Source: Streptomyces sp. Y2F8-2
GTDB taxonomy: Bacteria > Actinomycetota > Actinomycetes > Streptomycetales > Streptomycetaceae
DNA: 64,000 nt
Assembly: GCF_014905555.1 (NCBI RefSeq)
Contig: NZ_BNGS01000007.1
Coordinates: 186,001 to 250,000 of the forward strand
Direction: 5' to 3'
Shown piece after piece: positions 25,151-33,869 of the stretch. The notes below the pieces were generated by a model. That model saw only the letters and a program-made list of their open reading frames with translations. It was not told the origin of the DNA and did not search any database. How positions within the stretch are numbered: the first letter of the stretch is position 1; each line of letters starts with the position of its first letter. A program made the translations under genes and the position numbers.

Positions 25151-25696
25151 ATGCACGCGTTGAAGAGGAACAGCCCGCTGCGCCGGATCGTGCTGGCGAG
25201 CGCCGCGACCGTCTCGGGGATGGTGCTGCTGCTGTCGATGAAGCCGCACTCGTCGCCCGGCATCGCCGTGGCCGCGCCCGCGCCGTCGAGCAGTGCGGCC
25301 GGGTCGAACGGGTCGAGCGGGTCCGGTGGGTCCGGCGGCTCGACCGGCTCGACCGGCTCCAGTGGATCCACCGGTTCCAGCGACTCGGGCAGCACGAGCG
25401 GATCCGCCGGGTCCACCGGCACCAAGACCGTCACGGGAGAAGAGGCCCAGACCCGCTACGGCCCCGTCCAGGTGCGGATCACGGTGAAGAACGGCAAGCT
25501 CACCGACGTCACCGCCGTGGAATACCCCCAGGACAACCCGAGGGACCAGGAGATCAACAGCTACGCCGTCCCCCAGCTGAACCGGGAGGCGTTGACGGCG
25601 CAGAGCGCGAACATCGACGTGGTCTCCGGTGCGACTTACACGAGCCAGGGTTACCAGCAGTCACTCCAGTCGGCGCTGGACTCCGTGAAGGGTTGA
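25151..25696 (+). CDS. Extracytoplasmic FMN-binding (flavinylated) protein, one domain
   Basis: 181 aa. The N-terminus has an Arg-rich segment and a hydrophobic signal/anchor (about 12-32), then a long Ser/Gly linker (about 48-95) and one FMN_bind domain (about 97-181) with Q-T-R-Y-G-P-V-Q-V-R-I-T-V. V-V-S-G-A-T-Y-T-S near residue 157-165 is the S-G-A-T flavinylation motif: ApbE attaches FMN to the Thr. It should receive electrons from the neighbouring membrane reductase at the outer face of the membrane. It begins 7 bp after the reductase stop. Confidence 0.9.
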   Translation: MHALKRNSPLRRIVLASAATVSGMVLLLSMKPHSSPGIAVAAPAPSSSAAGSNGSSGSGGSGGSTGSTGSSGSTGSSDSGSTSGSAGSTGTKTVTGEEAQTRYGPVQVRITVKNGKLTDVTAVEYPQDNPRDQEINSYAVPQLNREALTAQSANIDVVSGATYTSQGYQQSLQSALDSVKG

Positions 25697-25778
25697 ACGC
25701 ACGGCGGCTCCGCCACGTACCTCTGGGCCAAGGGGGCCACTGGCCTCACCCGTCCCATGGAGGAACACGGAGGAGACC

Positions 25779-27158
25779 GTGTCCACGATCGCCGGTGGCC
25801 GCGCCGCGCGGCGCCAGACGATGCGCGCCATCCGCCCACGCCGCTCCCCCGCCGTCCCGCTGCTGCTCGCCGTCTGGGCGGGCGCGGCGGGCGTCATCTG
25901 GCTGTGGTGGACGAACACGCCGTCCATCGCCGACAACAACAGCAGAATCCTCAACGCGGGGCGGATCACCGGCCTGCTCGCCGGCTATCTGATGGCCCTC
26001 GTGGTGCTGCAGATGGCCCGGGTGCCCGCGCTGGAGCGCCGGGTCGGCTCCGACCGGGTCGCCCGCTGGCACGCCATGACCGGCCGGTACACCGTCTGCC
26101 TGGTCCTCGCCCACCTGTTCCTGACCATGTGGGGCTACGCGCTGCAGAGCGGCAGGGGGCTCGGTGGGATCGTCCAGCAGACCATCGACTCGATCGACCA
26201 GCTGCCGGACGTGGGCAAGGCCGCCATCGGCACGGGCCTGCTGGTCCTCATCGGCCTGCTCTCGATCGGACCGGTCCGGCGCAGGATCTCCTACGACCTC
26301 TGGTACCACGTCCATCTGCTCACCTACGCGGCCACGTACCTGTCGTTCTGGCACCAGCTCTCGACGGGCAACGAGTTCGCCGTGCAGCCGGAGGCGAAGA
26401 CCGCCTGGTACGCGCTGTACGGGTCGGTGACCGCGCTGGTGATCTGGTACCGGATCCTCACGCCGATCCGGCTCAACCTGCGGCACCGGCTGCGGGTGGA
26501 GGCGGTCATCGAGGAGACGCCCGGGGTGGTGTCGGTGCTGATGACCGGGCGGAAGCTGCACCGGATGGGCGCGGAGGCCGGGCAGTTCTTCCGCTGGCGG
26601 TTCCTCGCGCCCGGGATGCGGTTCAGCTCGCACCCGTACTCGCTGTCGGCGGCGCCCCGCCCGAACATGCTCCGGATCACGGTGAAGGCGATCGGTGACC
26701 ACAGCTCCGCGCTGCGGGACCTCGAGCCCGGGACGCGGGTGTGGGCGGAGGGCCCGTACGGGGCCCTGACCGCCGACCGGCGCAGCAGGGGCAAGGTGCT
26801 GCTGGTGGCCGGCGGTGTCGGCATCACGCCGATGCGGGCCCTGTTCGAGACCCTGCCGGGCGCTCCCGGAGACATCACGCTCCTCTACCGCGCCAACACC
26901 ACCCAGGATCTGGCCCTGTGGGACGAGCTGGCGCAGATCGCGGAGGAGCGCGGCGCCCGGCTGATGTACGCGGTCAACAGCCCGGACGGGGAGCGCCCCG
27001 ACATCTCGGCGGAGACCCTGAGCCGGAAGCTGCCGGACATCGACCGCCACGACGTCTTCATGTGCGGGCCGCCCGGCTTCGCGCAGCAGGTGTACGAAGC
27101 ACTGCGCGGCGCGGGGGTCCCCGCCCGCCGCATCCATCACGAGTCGTTCGAGATGTGA
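25779..27158 (+). CDS. Ferric-reductase-like transmembrane flavoprotein, copy B
   Basis: 459 aa, a close paralogue of the protein at 23794-25143. It has the same haem-type His positions (W-H-A-M-T-G-R-Y, Y-H-V-H-L-L-T-Y), the FAD motif H-P-Y-S-L-S-A, the NAD motif A-G-G-V-G-I-T-P, and the terminal C-G-P-P-G-F followed by H-H-E-S-F-E-M. GTG 25779 lies behind GGAGGAG. It is the third gene of the operon. The repeated order reductase-FMN_bind-reductase-FMN_bind shows that a two-gene unit was duplicated in tandem. Confidence 0.9.
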   Translation: MSTIAGGRAARRQTMRAIRPRRSPAVPLLLAVWAGAAGVIWLWWTNTPSIADNNSRILNAGRITGLLAGYLMALVVLQMARVPALERRVGSDRVARWHAMTGRYTVCLVLAHLFLTMWGYALQSGRGLGGIVQQTIDSIDQLPDVGKAAIGTGLLVLIGLLSIGPVRRRISYDLWYHVHLLTYAATYLSFWHQLSTGNEFAVQPEAKTAWYALYGSVTALVIWYRILTPIRLNLRHRLRVEAVIEETPGVVSVLMTGRKLHRMGAEAGQFFRWRFLAPGMRFSSHPYSLSAAPRPNMLRITVKAIGDHSSALRDLEPGTRVWAEGPYGALTADRRSRGKVLLVAGGVGITPMRALFETLPGAPGDITLLYRANTTQDLALWDELAQIAEERGARLMYAVNSPDGERPDISAETLSRKLPDIDRHDVFMCGPPGFAQQVYEALRGAGVPARRIHHESFEM

Positions 27159-27187
27159 GCGACGGGAAACCAGGAGCCTGGAAGAAG

Positions 27188-27994
27188 ATGAGGAAGAGCC
27201 ACCCCGTGCGGCGTGTCGTGCTCGCCACCGCCGCCACCGTGTCCGGGATCGTGCTGCTGCTGTCCCTGAAGCCGGCCTCGGGTCCCGCCTCGGCCCAGGC
27301 GGGAGGCGGTGCCGCACCGCAGCAGACCGCCGCCGCCCAGGAGTCGCCGCAGGGCGGCAGCGGACAGCAGACCGGCACCCGGACCGTCACCGGTGAGGTG
27401 GCCAAGACGCAGTACGGCCCGGTGCAGGTGCGCCTGACCGTGAGCGGCGGGAAGATCACCAAGGCCGAGGCGGTGCAGGCGCCCAAGGGCGGGCTCAGCG
27501 ACCAGAAGACCGCCATGGCCGTGCCCAGACTCAACCAGGAGGCGGTGAGCGCACAGAGTGCGAACATCGACGCGGTCTCCGGCGCGACCTATACCAGCAC
27601 CGGATACAAGCAGTCCCTGCAGTCGGCCCTGGACAAGGCGAAGGCCACCTCCGGCGGCGCGGCCTCGTCCGGGTCCGCGGGCGGTTCCGGGGCGGCGGGG
27701 TCGACAGGGGCGGCGGCCCAGGCGCGTACGGTCACCGGTAACGTGGCGCAGACGCAGTACGGCCCCGTCCAGGTCCGCGTGACCGTGAGCGGCGGGAAGA
27801 TCACCAAAGCCGAGGCGGTGCAGGCGCCCAAGGGCGGGCTCAGCGACCAGAAGACCGCCATGGCCGTGCCCAAACTCAACCAGGAGGCGGTGAGCGCACA
27901 GAATGCGAACATCGACGCGGTCTCCGGCGCGACCTATACCAGCACCGGATACAAGCAGTCCCTGCAGTCGGCCCTGGACAAGGCCGGTGGCTGA
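27188..27994 (+). CDS. Extracytoplasmic FMN-binding protein with two FMN_bind domains
   Basis: 268 aa. Signal/anchor at about 8-30, Gly/Gln linker, FMN_bind domain 1 (about 63-150), Ala/Gly/Ser linker, then FMN_bind domain 2 (about 180-266). Both domains carry D-A-V-S-G-A-T-Y-T-S, so two covalent FMN groups are expected. The domains are nearly identical in protein and DNA (254-bp direct repeat at a 345-bp offset), implying a recent in-frame duplication inside the gene. ATG 27188 is 29 bp after the reductase stop. Two flavins in one chain could lengthen the electron path through the cell wall. Confidence 0.9.
   Translation: MRKSHPVRRVVLATAATVSGIVLLLSLKPASGPASAQAGGGAAPQQTAAAQESPQGGSGQQTGTRTVTGEVAKTQYGPVQVRLTVSGGKITKAEAVQAPKGGLSDQKTAMAVPRLNQEAVSAQSANIDAVSGATYTSTGYKQSLQSALDKAKATSGGAASSGSAGGSGAAGSTGAAAQARTVTGNVAQTQYGPVQVRVTVSGGKITKAEAVQAPKGGLSDQKTAMAVPKLNQEAVSAQNANIDAVSGATYTSTGYKQSLQSALDKAGG
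27386..27984 (+). repeat. Intragenic direct repeat, 2 x 254 bp
   Basis: 27386-27639 and 27731-27984 are near-identical, offset 345 bp (115 codons, in frame). Differences are few and mainly silent. They encode the two FMN_bind domains. Confidence 0.9.
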
Positions 27995-28792
27995 GTGGCG
28001 GACCAGGTGACCGACCCCGAGGCTCCGCCCGTGCTGCGCCACGCGGAGGAGGTGATGGGCACCGTCTTCTCCTTCGACGTACGCGGCGGCGAACCCGAGG
28101 CCGTACAGACAGCGCTGGAGGAGGCGATCGCCCATCTCCACCGGGTGGACGAGGTGTTCAGCCCCTACCGCGAGGACAGCCAGATATCGCGGCTCGCCCG
28201 CGGTGAGGTGAGTTCGGAGGACTGTGACCCGGAGGTCGCCGAGGTGCTGGCCCTGGGGGCGGAGGCGGAACAGATCAGCGAGGGCTGGTTCAGCACCCGG
28301 TTCGGTGGCCGGATCGATCCGACCGGGATCGTGAAGGGCTGGGCGGTGGAACGCGCGGCCCGGCGTCTGGCGGCGGCCGGGGCGAGCGGGGTGAGCGTCA
28401 ACGGCGGCGGGGACGTGCAGATGTACGGCATGCCGGAACCGCACCGGCCCTGGCGGGTCGGTGTGTCGGACCCGCTGCGGCCCGGCGGGCTGGCGGCGGT
28501 GGTGTCCGCGGCCGGCGCGGAGGAGCTTGCCGTGGCCACCTCGGGGACCGCGGAGCGCGGCGCGCACATCGTGGACCCGCGCACGGGGCGCTCAGCGGTG
28601 ACCGACCTGGTGGCGGTGACGGTGGTGGGCCCCAGCCTGACCTGGGTGGACGCCTGGGCCACGGCGGCGTTCGCGATGGGGTCACGGGCGGGGCTGGCGT
28701 GGCTGGAGTCACTGCCGGACGTTGAGGCGCTGCTGATCACCGCCGGTGACGAGGTGCGGTGCACGGGGGGTCTCGCCGCGCGCCTGGGGTGA
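27995..28792 (+). CDS. apbE: FAD:protein FMN transferase ApbE
   Basis: 265-aa flavin transferase that attaches FMN to Thr in S-G-A-T motifs of FMN_bind proteins. Family blocks seen are G-T-V-F-S-F-D-V, F-S-P-Y-R-E-D-S, D-P-T-G-I-V-K-G-W-A-V, N-G-G-G-D-V and A-T-S-G-T-A-E-R-G-A-H-I-V-D-P-R-T-G. No signal peptide is evident. GTG 27995 directly abuts the preceding TGA, so it is co-translated with its substrate. Last gene of the electron-transfer operon. Confidence 0.95.
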   Translation: MADQVTDPEAPPVLRHAEEVMGTVFSFDVRGGEPEAVQTALEEAIAHLHRVDEVFSPYREDSQISRLARGEVSSEDCDPEVAEVLALGAEAEQISEGWFSTRFGGRIDPTGIVKGWAVERAARRLAAAGASGVSVNGGGDVQMYGMPEPHRPWRVGVSDPLRPGGLAAVVSAAGAEELAVATSGTAERGAHIVDPRTGRSAVTDLVAVTVVGPSLTWVDAWATAAFAMGSRAGLAWLESLPDVEALLITAGDEVRCTGGLAARLG

Positions 28793-28860
28793 GCGTCGGG
28801 CTGGGCGCCCGGCGCCGGGGCCGGCCGTGGGGGGGTTGCGCTTGCCCGCGCTTGCGGGGC

Positions 28861-28920
28861 CTCCCCAAGCTCTTCGAGCAGGGGCCCCCAGCCAAGCTCT
28901 TCGAGCAGGGAGGACCCCCA
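28861..28920 (+). repeat. Dispersed G/C palindromic element, copies 3 and 4 in tandem
   Basis: CCAAGCTCTTCGAGCAGGG occurs exactly at 28865-28883 and 28892-28910, each followed by a CCCCCA block. They lie between convergent apbE and argR and may act as a transcription stop for both. The rest of 28793-29000 holds no ORF. Confidence 0.75.
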
Positions 28921-29000
28921 GCGCCCATCCCTGCCGCGCCTGGGGCCCCCAGGCCGTTGGGGCACCGGGGGAGGCACGACTGCCCGCAGTTGCGTCGGGT

Positions 29001-29537
29001 TCAGTGCCCGTTCTGCGCCAGCCGCAGCAAGTGGTCCGCCAGCGCCTGCCCTCCCGTCGGCTCCCGGCTGATCAGCAGCACCGTGTCGTCCCCCGCGATC
29101 GTCCCCAGGATGTCGTGCAGTTCCGCCTGGTCGATCGCCGATGCCAGGAACTGCGCGGCCCCCGGAGGGGTGCGCAGGACCACCAGGTTCGCGGAGGCCT
29201 CCGCCGAGATCAGCAGCTCCTGCGACAGCCGCCGCATCCGCTCCTCCTTGGCCGACCCCCCCAGCGGCGCACGAGGCGTGCGGAAACCGCCCTCGCTCGG
29301 CACCGCGTAGATCAGGTCGCCGTCGGTGTTGCGGATCTTCACCGCGTTCAGCTCGTCCAGGTCCCGGGAGAGCGTCGCCTGCGTGACGCTCAGCCCGTCG
29401 TCGGCGAGGAGTTTCGCCAACTGGCTCTGGGAGCGCACCGGTTGCCGGTTGAGGATGTCCACGATCCGGCGGTGGCGTGCGGTGCGGGTCTGCGGCACGG
29501 CGGGCCCCGTGTGCTCGTGGTCCTGCGCCTGACTCAT
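29001..29537 (-). CDS. argR: Arginine repressor ArgR
   Basis: 178-aa regulator. The N-terminal winged helix (about 17-80) has R-S-Q-S-Q-L-A-K-L-L and the recognition helix V-T-Q-A-T-L-S-R-D-L-D-E-L. The C-terminal hexamerisation/arginine-binding domain has G-A-A-Q-F-L-A-S-A-I-D and I-A-G-D-D-T-V-L-L-I. With arginine bound it blocks arg promoters at ARG boxes. The start is ATG 29537, 7 nt after the argD stop. It is last in argC-J-B-D-R, so it is controlled with its own targets. Confidence 0.95.
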   Translation of the reverse strand: MSQAQDHEHTGPAVPQTRTARHRRIVDILNRQPVRSQSQLAKLLADDGLSVTQATLSRDLDELNAVKIRNTDGDLIYAVPSEGGFRTPRAPLGGSAKEERMRRLSQELLISAEASANLVVLRTPPGAAQFLASAIDQAELHDILGTIAGDDTVLLISREPTGGQALADHLLRLAQNGH

Positions 29538-29544
29538 CGTCGTC

Positions 29545-30750
29545 TCATTCTCCGGATCGTCCGTCCCCATTCGCTGGGTGCACTGCCTCGAGGACACCGG
29601 GAAGCGCCTGGAGCAACGCCTGCACCTCGTCGTCGCCGAGGTTCAGCGGCGGCATCAGCCGTACGACGTTCGGGGCGGGCGCGTTCACCAGGAGGCCGGC
29701 GTCCTGAGCCGCCTGCTGCACCTGCGGCGCGAGCGGCTCGGTGAGCACGATACCCAGCAGAAGGCCCGCGCCCCGGACATGTTCGATCAACGGGTGGCCC
29801 AGCGACTCGATTCCGTCCCGCAGCTTCTCGCTCTGCCGCTTGACGTTCTCCAGCAGGCCCTCGGCCGCGATGGTGTCGAGCACGGCGAGGCCGGCGGCGC
29901 ACGCGACGGGGTTGCCGCCGAAGGTCGTGCCGTGCTGGCCCGGCTGGAGCAGCTCGGCGGCGCGGCCGAAGGCGACGGTGGCGCCGAGCGGCAGCCCGCC
30001 GCCGAGTCCCTTGGCGAGGGTGACGACGTCCGGCAGGACGCCCTCGTGGGCCTGGTACTCGAACCAGTGCCCGGTACGGCCGACGCCGGTCTGCACCTCG
30101 TCGAGCACGAGCAGCGCCCCGGTGGCGGCGGTGATCGCGCGGGCCGCCTTCAGGTATCCGGCGGGCGGGACCACGACCCCGTTCTCGCCCTGGATGGGCT
30201 CGATGATGACGAGTGCCGTCTCCTCGGTGACCGCGGCGGCCAGGGCCTGCGCGTCGCCGTAGGGGACGTGGGTGACGTCGCCGGGCAGCGGCAGGAACGG
30301 CTCCTGCTTGCCGGGCTGGCCGGTCAGCGCGAGGGAGCCCATGGTGCGGCCGTGGAAGCCGCCCTGGGTGGCGACCATGTGCCGGCGGCCCGTCAGCCGG
30401 CCGATCTTGAAGGCGCCCTCGTTGGCCTCGGCACCCGAGTTGCAGAAGAAGACCTTGCCGTCGCGGCCGAAGAGCTGCAGGAGCCGTTCGGCGAGGGCGA
30501 CGGGCGGCTCGGCGATGAACAGGTTGGAGACGTGGCCGAGGGAGGCGATCTGCTTGCTCACGGCCTCGACGACCGCGGGGTGGGCGTGACCGAGGGCGTT
30601 GACCGCGATACCGCCGACGAAGTCGAGGTACCGCTTGCCGTCGGCGTCCCACAGCTCGGTGCCCTCACCGCGGACGAGGGGCAGCCGCGGGGTGCCGTAG
30701 TTGTTCATGAGCGCGCCCTGCCACCGCGCGGTCAGTTCCTCGTTGCTCAC
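29545..30750 (-). CDS. argD: Acetylornithine aminotransferase
   Basis: 401-aa PLP enzyme, class III aminotransferase, converting N-acetylglutamate semialdehyde to N2-acetylornithine with glutamate as donor. It contains F-C-N-S-G-A-E-A-N-E-G-A-F-K, the PLP-ring block L-V-L-D-E-V-Q-T-G-V-G-R-T-G, and the Schiff-base Lys in V-T-L-A-K-G-L-G-G-G. GTG 30750 overlaps the argB stop (GTGA). Confidence 0.96.
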   Translation of the reverse strand: MSNEELTARWQGALMNNYGTPRLPLVRGEGTELWDADGKRYLDFVGGIAVNALGHAHPAVVEAVSKQIASLGHVSNLFIAEPPVALAERLLQLFGRDGKVFFCNSGAEANEGAFKIGRLTGRRHMVATQGGFHGRTMGSLALTGQPGKQEPFLPLPGDVTHVPYGDAQALAAAVTEETALVIIEPIQGENGVVVPPAGYLKAARAITAATGALLVLDEVQTGVGRTGHWFEYQAHEGVLPDVVTLAKGLGGGLPLGATVAFGRAAELLQPGQHGTTFGGNPVACAAGLAVLDTIAAEGLLENVKRQSEKLRDGIESLGHPLIEHVRGAGLLLGIVLTEPLAPQVQQAAQDAGLLVNAPAPNVVRLMPPLNLGDDEVQALLQALPGVLEAVHPANGDGRSGE

Positions 30751-31682
30751 GACTCCCCCTGTTCGTCCGGCTTCTTGTCGGGCACGACCATCGTGCCGAT
30801 GCCTTCGTCGGTGAAGATCTCCAGCAGGATCGAGTGCTGGACCCGGCCGTCGATGACGCGCGCGGTGCGGACGCCGCCCCGCACGGCGTGCAGACAGCCC
30901 TCCATCTTCGGCACCATGCCGGAGGACAACTCCGGCAGCAGCTTCTCCAGTTGGGAGGCGGTCAGGCGGCTGATCACCTCGTCGGAGTTCGGCCAGTCCT
31001 CGTAGAGGCCCTCGACGTCGGTGAGGACCATGAGGGTTTCGGCGCCCAGTGCCGCAGCGAGTGCCGCAGCCGCCGTATCAGCATTGACGTTGTAGACATG
31101 TCCGTCGTCCTGACTGCGGGCGATGGAGGAGACGACCGGGATGCGGCCGTCGGCGAGCAGGGCCTCGATCGCGCCCGTGTCGATCGCGGTGATCTCGCCC
31201 ACCCGCCCGATGTCGACCAGCTCGCCGTCGATCTCGGGCTGGTGCTTGGTGGCGGTGATGGTGTGCGCGTCCTCGCCGGTGAGGCCGACGGCGAGCGGGC
31301 CGTGCTGGTTGAGCAGCCCGACCAGTTCGCGCTGCACCTGACCGGCGAGCACCATCCGTACGACGTCCATGGCGTCCTCGGTGGTGACCCTGAGGCCCGC
31401 CTTGAACTCGCTGACGATGCCGTGCCGGTCGAGGGCGGCGCTGATCTGGGGGCCGCCGCCGTGCACGACGACCGGCTTGAGTCCGGCGTGGTGCAGGAAC
31501 ACCACGTCCTGCGCGAACGCGGCCTTCAGCTCGTCGTCGATCATGGCGTTGCCGCCGAACTTGATGACGACGGTCTTGCCGTTGTGCCGGACCAGCCAGG
31601 GCAGCGCCTCGATGAGGATCTCGGCCTTGGGCAGCGCGGTGTGTCTGCGCGTCGTGCCGGACTTGGGAGAAGTGTCGCTCAT
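30747..31682 (-). CDS. argB: Acetylglutamate kinase
   Basis: 311-aa amino-acid kinase, second step of the cyclic arginine pathway. ATP-binding V-V-I-K-F-G-G-N-A and V-V-H-G-G-G-P-Q-I are near the N-terminus. The central block V-N-A-D-T-A-A-A-A-L-A and L-T-D-V-E-G-L-Y complete the active site. An N-terminal extension of about 25 residues, with an arginine-sensitive-type helix, suggests feedback inhibition by arginine. ATG 31682 overlaps argJ (ATGA). Confidence 0.96.
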   Translation of the reverse strand: MSDTSPKSGTTRRHTALPKAEILIEALPWLVRHNGKTVVIKFGGNAMIDDELKAAFAQDVVFLHHAGLKPVVVHGGGPQISAALDRHGIVSEFKAGLRVTTEDAMDVVRMVLAGQVQRELVGLLNQHGPLAVGLTGEDAHTITATKHQPEIDGELVDIGRVGEITAIDTGAIEALLADGRIPVVSSIARSQDDGHVYNVNADTAAAALAAALGAETLMVLTDVEGLYEDWPNSDEVISRLTASQLEKLLPELSSGMVPKMEGCLHAVRGGVRTARVIDGRVQHSILLEIFTDEGIGTMVVPDKKPDEQGES

Positions 31683-32830
31683 GAGGAGTACGCGCTGTTC
31701 TCGTGGACGTAGTCGGCGGTGAGGTCGTTGGTCCAGATGGTGGCGGTCTCGGCGCCGGCGGCGAGGTCCGCCACGATGTGGACCTCGCGGTAGCGCATGT
31801 CGACCAGTTCGCGGTCCTCGCCGACCGAGCCGTTCTTGCACACCCACACGCCGTTGATGGCGACGTTGAGCTGGTCGGGCTCGAACGCGGCCCTGGTGGT
31901 GCCGATGGCGGACAGGACGCGGCCCCAGTTGGGGTCCTCGCCGTGGATGGCGCACTTGAGGAGGTTGTTGCGGGCGATGGAGCGCCCGACCTCGACGGCG
32001 TCCTCCTCGGTCGCGGCGTTGATCACCTCGACCTTGATGTCCTTGCTGGCCCCCTCGGCGTCGCCGATGAGCTGCCGGCCGAGGTCGGCGCACACCTCGC
32101 GCACGGCCTCGGCGAACTCGTCGTACCCGGGGGCGGTCCCGGACGCTCCCGAGGCGAGCAGCAGCACGGTGTCGTTGGTGGACATGCAGCCGTCGGAGTC
32201 GACGCGGTCGAAGGTGACCTTGGTGGCGGCGCGCAGGGCCTTGTCCAGGGTCTCGCTGTCGAGGTCGGCGTCGGTGGTGAGGACGACCAGCATGGTGGCG
32301 AGGCCCGGGGCGAGCATGCCGGCGCCCTTGGCCATGCCGCCGACGGTCCAGCCGTCCTTCGTCACGACGGACGTCTTGTGGACGGTGTCGGTGGTCTTGA
32401 TGGCGATGGCGGCCTTCTCGCCGCCGTGCTCGGAGAGCTGAGCGGCGGCGGTCTCCACGCCCGGGAGCAGCTTGTCCATGGGCAGCAGCACACCGATGAG
32501 GCCGGTGGAGCAGACGGCGACCTCGATGGCGCCGCGGCCGAGCACCTCGGCCACCTTCTCGGCGGTGGCGTGGGTGTCCTGGAAGCCCTTGGGGCCGGTG
32601 CAGGCGTTGGCGCCGCCGGAGTTGAGGACGACCGCCGAGACCTGGCCGCTCTTGAGGACCTGCTCGGACCACAGCACGGGCGCGGCCTTCACACGGTTGG
32701 AGGTGAAGACGCCCGCGGCGGCGCGGCGCGGCCCGGTGTTGACCACGAGGGCCAGGTCCGGGTTGCCGTTCTCCTTGATTCCGGCGGCGATGCCCGCAGC
32801 CTGGAATCCCTTGGCTGCCGTGACGCTCAC
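31679..32830 (-). CDS. argJ: Bifunctional ornithine acetyltransferase / N-acetylglutamate synthase
   Basis: 383-aa ArgJ. It recycles the acetyl group from acetylornithine to glutamate and may also use acetyl-CoA. The proprotein self-cleaves before the Thr of the A-T-M-L motif (here G-L-A-T-M-L, about residue 178-183), giving alpha and beta chains with that Thr as nucleophile. The conserved T-G-P-R-R-A-A-A-G-V-F-T-S-N and D-S-D-G-C-M-S-T-N-D-T blocks are present. GTG 32830 overlaps the argC stop. Confidence 0.96.
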   Translation of the reverse strand: MSVTAAKGFQAAGIAAGIKENGNPDLALVVNTGPRRAAAGVFTSNRVKAAPVLWSEQVLKSGQVSAVVLNSGGANACTGPKGFQDTHATAEKVAEVLGRGAIEVAVCSTGLIGVLLPMDKLLPGVETAAAQLSEHGGEKAAIAIKTTDTVHKTSVVTKDGWTVGGMAKGAGMLAPGLATMLVVLTTDADLDSETLDKALRAATKVTFDRVDSDGCMSTNDTVLLLASGASGTAPGYDEFAEAVREVCADLGRQLIGDAEGASKDIKVEVINAATEEDAVEVGRSIARNNLLKCAIHGEDPNWGRVLSAIGTTRAAFEPDQLNVAINGVWVCKNGSVGEDRELVDMRYREVHIVADLAAGAETATIWTNDLTADYVHENSAYSS

Positions 32831-33855
32831 GGTGCGACTCCGATCGTCGAAAGCCCGGTGGTCTCGTCGAGGCCGAGCGCGATGTTCATGCTCTGCACGG
32901 CACCGCCCGCGGTGCCCTTGGTCAGATTGTCGATGGCGCTGATCGCGATGATGCGGTGCGCGGCGGCGTCGTACGCGACCTGCACCTGAACGGCGTTGGA
33001 ACCGTAGACGGACGCGGTGGCCGGCCACCGCCCCTCGGGGAGCAGGTGCACGAAGGGCTCGTCGGCGAAGGCCTTCTCATAGGCGGCGCGCACCGACTCG
33101 CCGGTGACGCCGGGCCGGGCCTTGGCGCTGCAGGTGGCGAGGATGCCTCGGGGCATCGGCGCGAGGGTGGGCGTGAAGGAGACGGTGACCGGCTCCCCGG
33201 CGGCCGCGCTGAGGTTCTGGATCATCTCGGGGGTGTGCCGGTGGACGCCGCCGACGCCGTACGGGGACATGGACCCCATGACCTCGCTGCCCAGCAGGTG
33301 CGGCTTGGGCGCCTTGCCCGCGCCGGAGGTGCCGGAGGCGGCGACGATCACAGCCTCGTTCTCGGCCAGCCCGGCGGCGTACGCGGGGAAGAGCGCCAGG
33401 GAGGCGGCCGTCGGGTAGCAACCGGGTACCGCGATGCGCTTGGACCCCTCCAGCGCAGCGCGGCCACCCGGCAGTTCGGGGAGGCCGTAGGGCCAGGTAC
33501 CGGCGTGCGGGGAGCCGTAGAAGCTCTCCCAGTCGGCCGGGTCCTTCAGCCGGAAGTCGGCACCCATGTCGATGACGAGGACGTCGGGCCCGAGCCTCTC
33601 GGCGACGGCGGCGGACTGTCCGTGGGGCAGGGCGAGGAAGACGACATCGTGCCCGGCGAGGGCCTCGGGGGTGGTCTCGGCGAGCACCCGGTCGGCCAGG
33701 GGCAGCAGATGCGGCTGCAGCGCACCGAGCCGCTGGCCGGCGTTGGAGTTGCCGGTGAGGGCGCCGATCTCCACCTCGGGGTGCGCGAGGAGCAGACGCA
33801 GAGCCTCTCCACCCGCGTATCCGCTCGCTCCGGCGACTGCGGCACGTACCGTCAT
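32827..33855 (-). CDS. argC: N-acetyl-gamma-glutamyl-phosphate reductase
   Basis: 342-aa NADPH-dependent reductase, first gene of argCJBDR. The Rossmann start G-A-S-G-Y-A-G-G-E is at residues 9-17. The catalytic Cys lies in A-V-P-G-C-Y-P-T (about residue 147), and H-R-H-T-P-E-M near 204 holds the general base. ATG 33855 has a strong CAGGAGGAGG ribosome site. A -10-like TATAGT and an ARG-box-like motif are immediately upstream, so this is where ArgR should act on the whole operon. Confidence 0.96.
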   Translation of the reverse strand: MTVRAAVAGASGYAGGEALRLLLAHPEVEIGALTGNSNAGQRLGALQPHLLPLADRVLAETTPEALAGHDVVFLALPHGQSAAVAERLGPDVLVIDMGADFRLKDPADWESFYGSPHAGTWPYGLPELPGGRAALEGSKRIAVPGCYPTAASLALFPAYAAGLAENEAVIVAASGTSGAGKAPKPHLLGSEVMGSMSPYGVGGVHRHTPEMIQNLSAAAGEPVTVSFTPTLAPMPRGILATCSAKARPGVTGESVRAAYEKAFADEPFVHLLPEGRWPATASVYGSNAVQVQVAYDAAAHRIIAISAIDNLTKGTAGGAVQSMNIALGLDETTGLSTIGVAP

Positions 33856-33869
33856 GGAACCTCCTCCTG

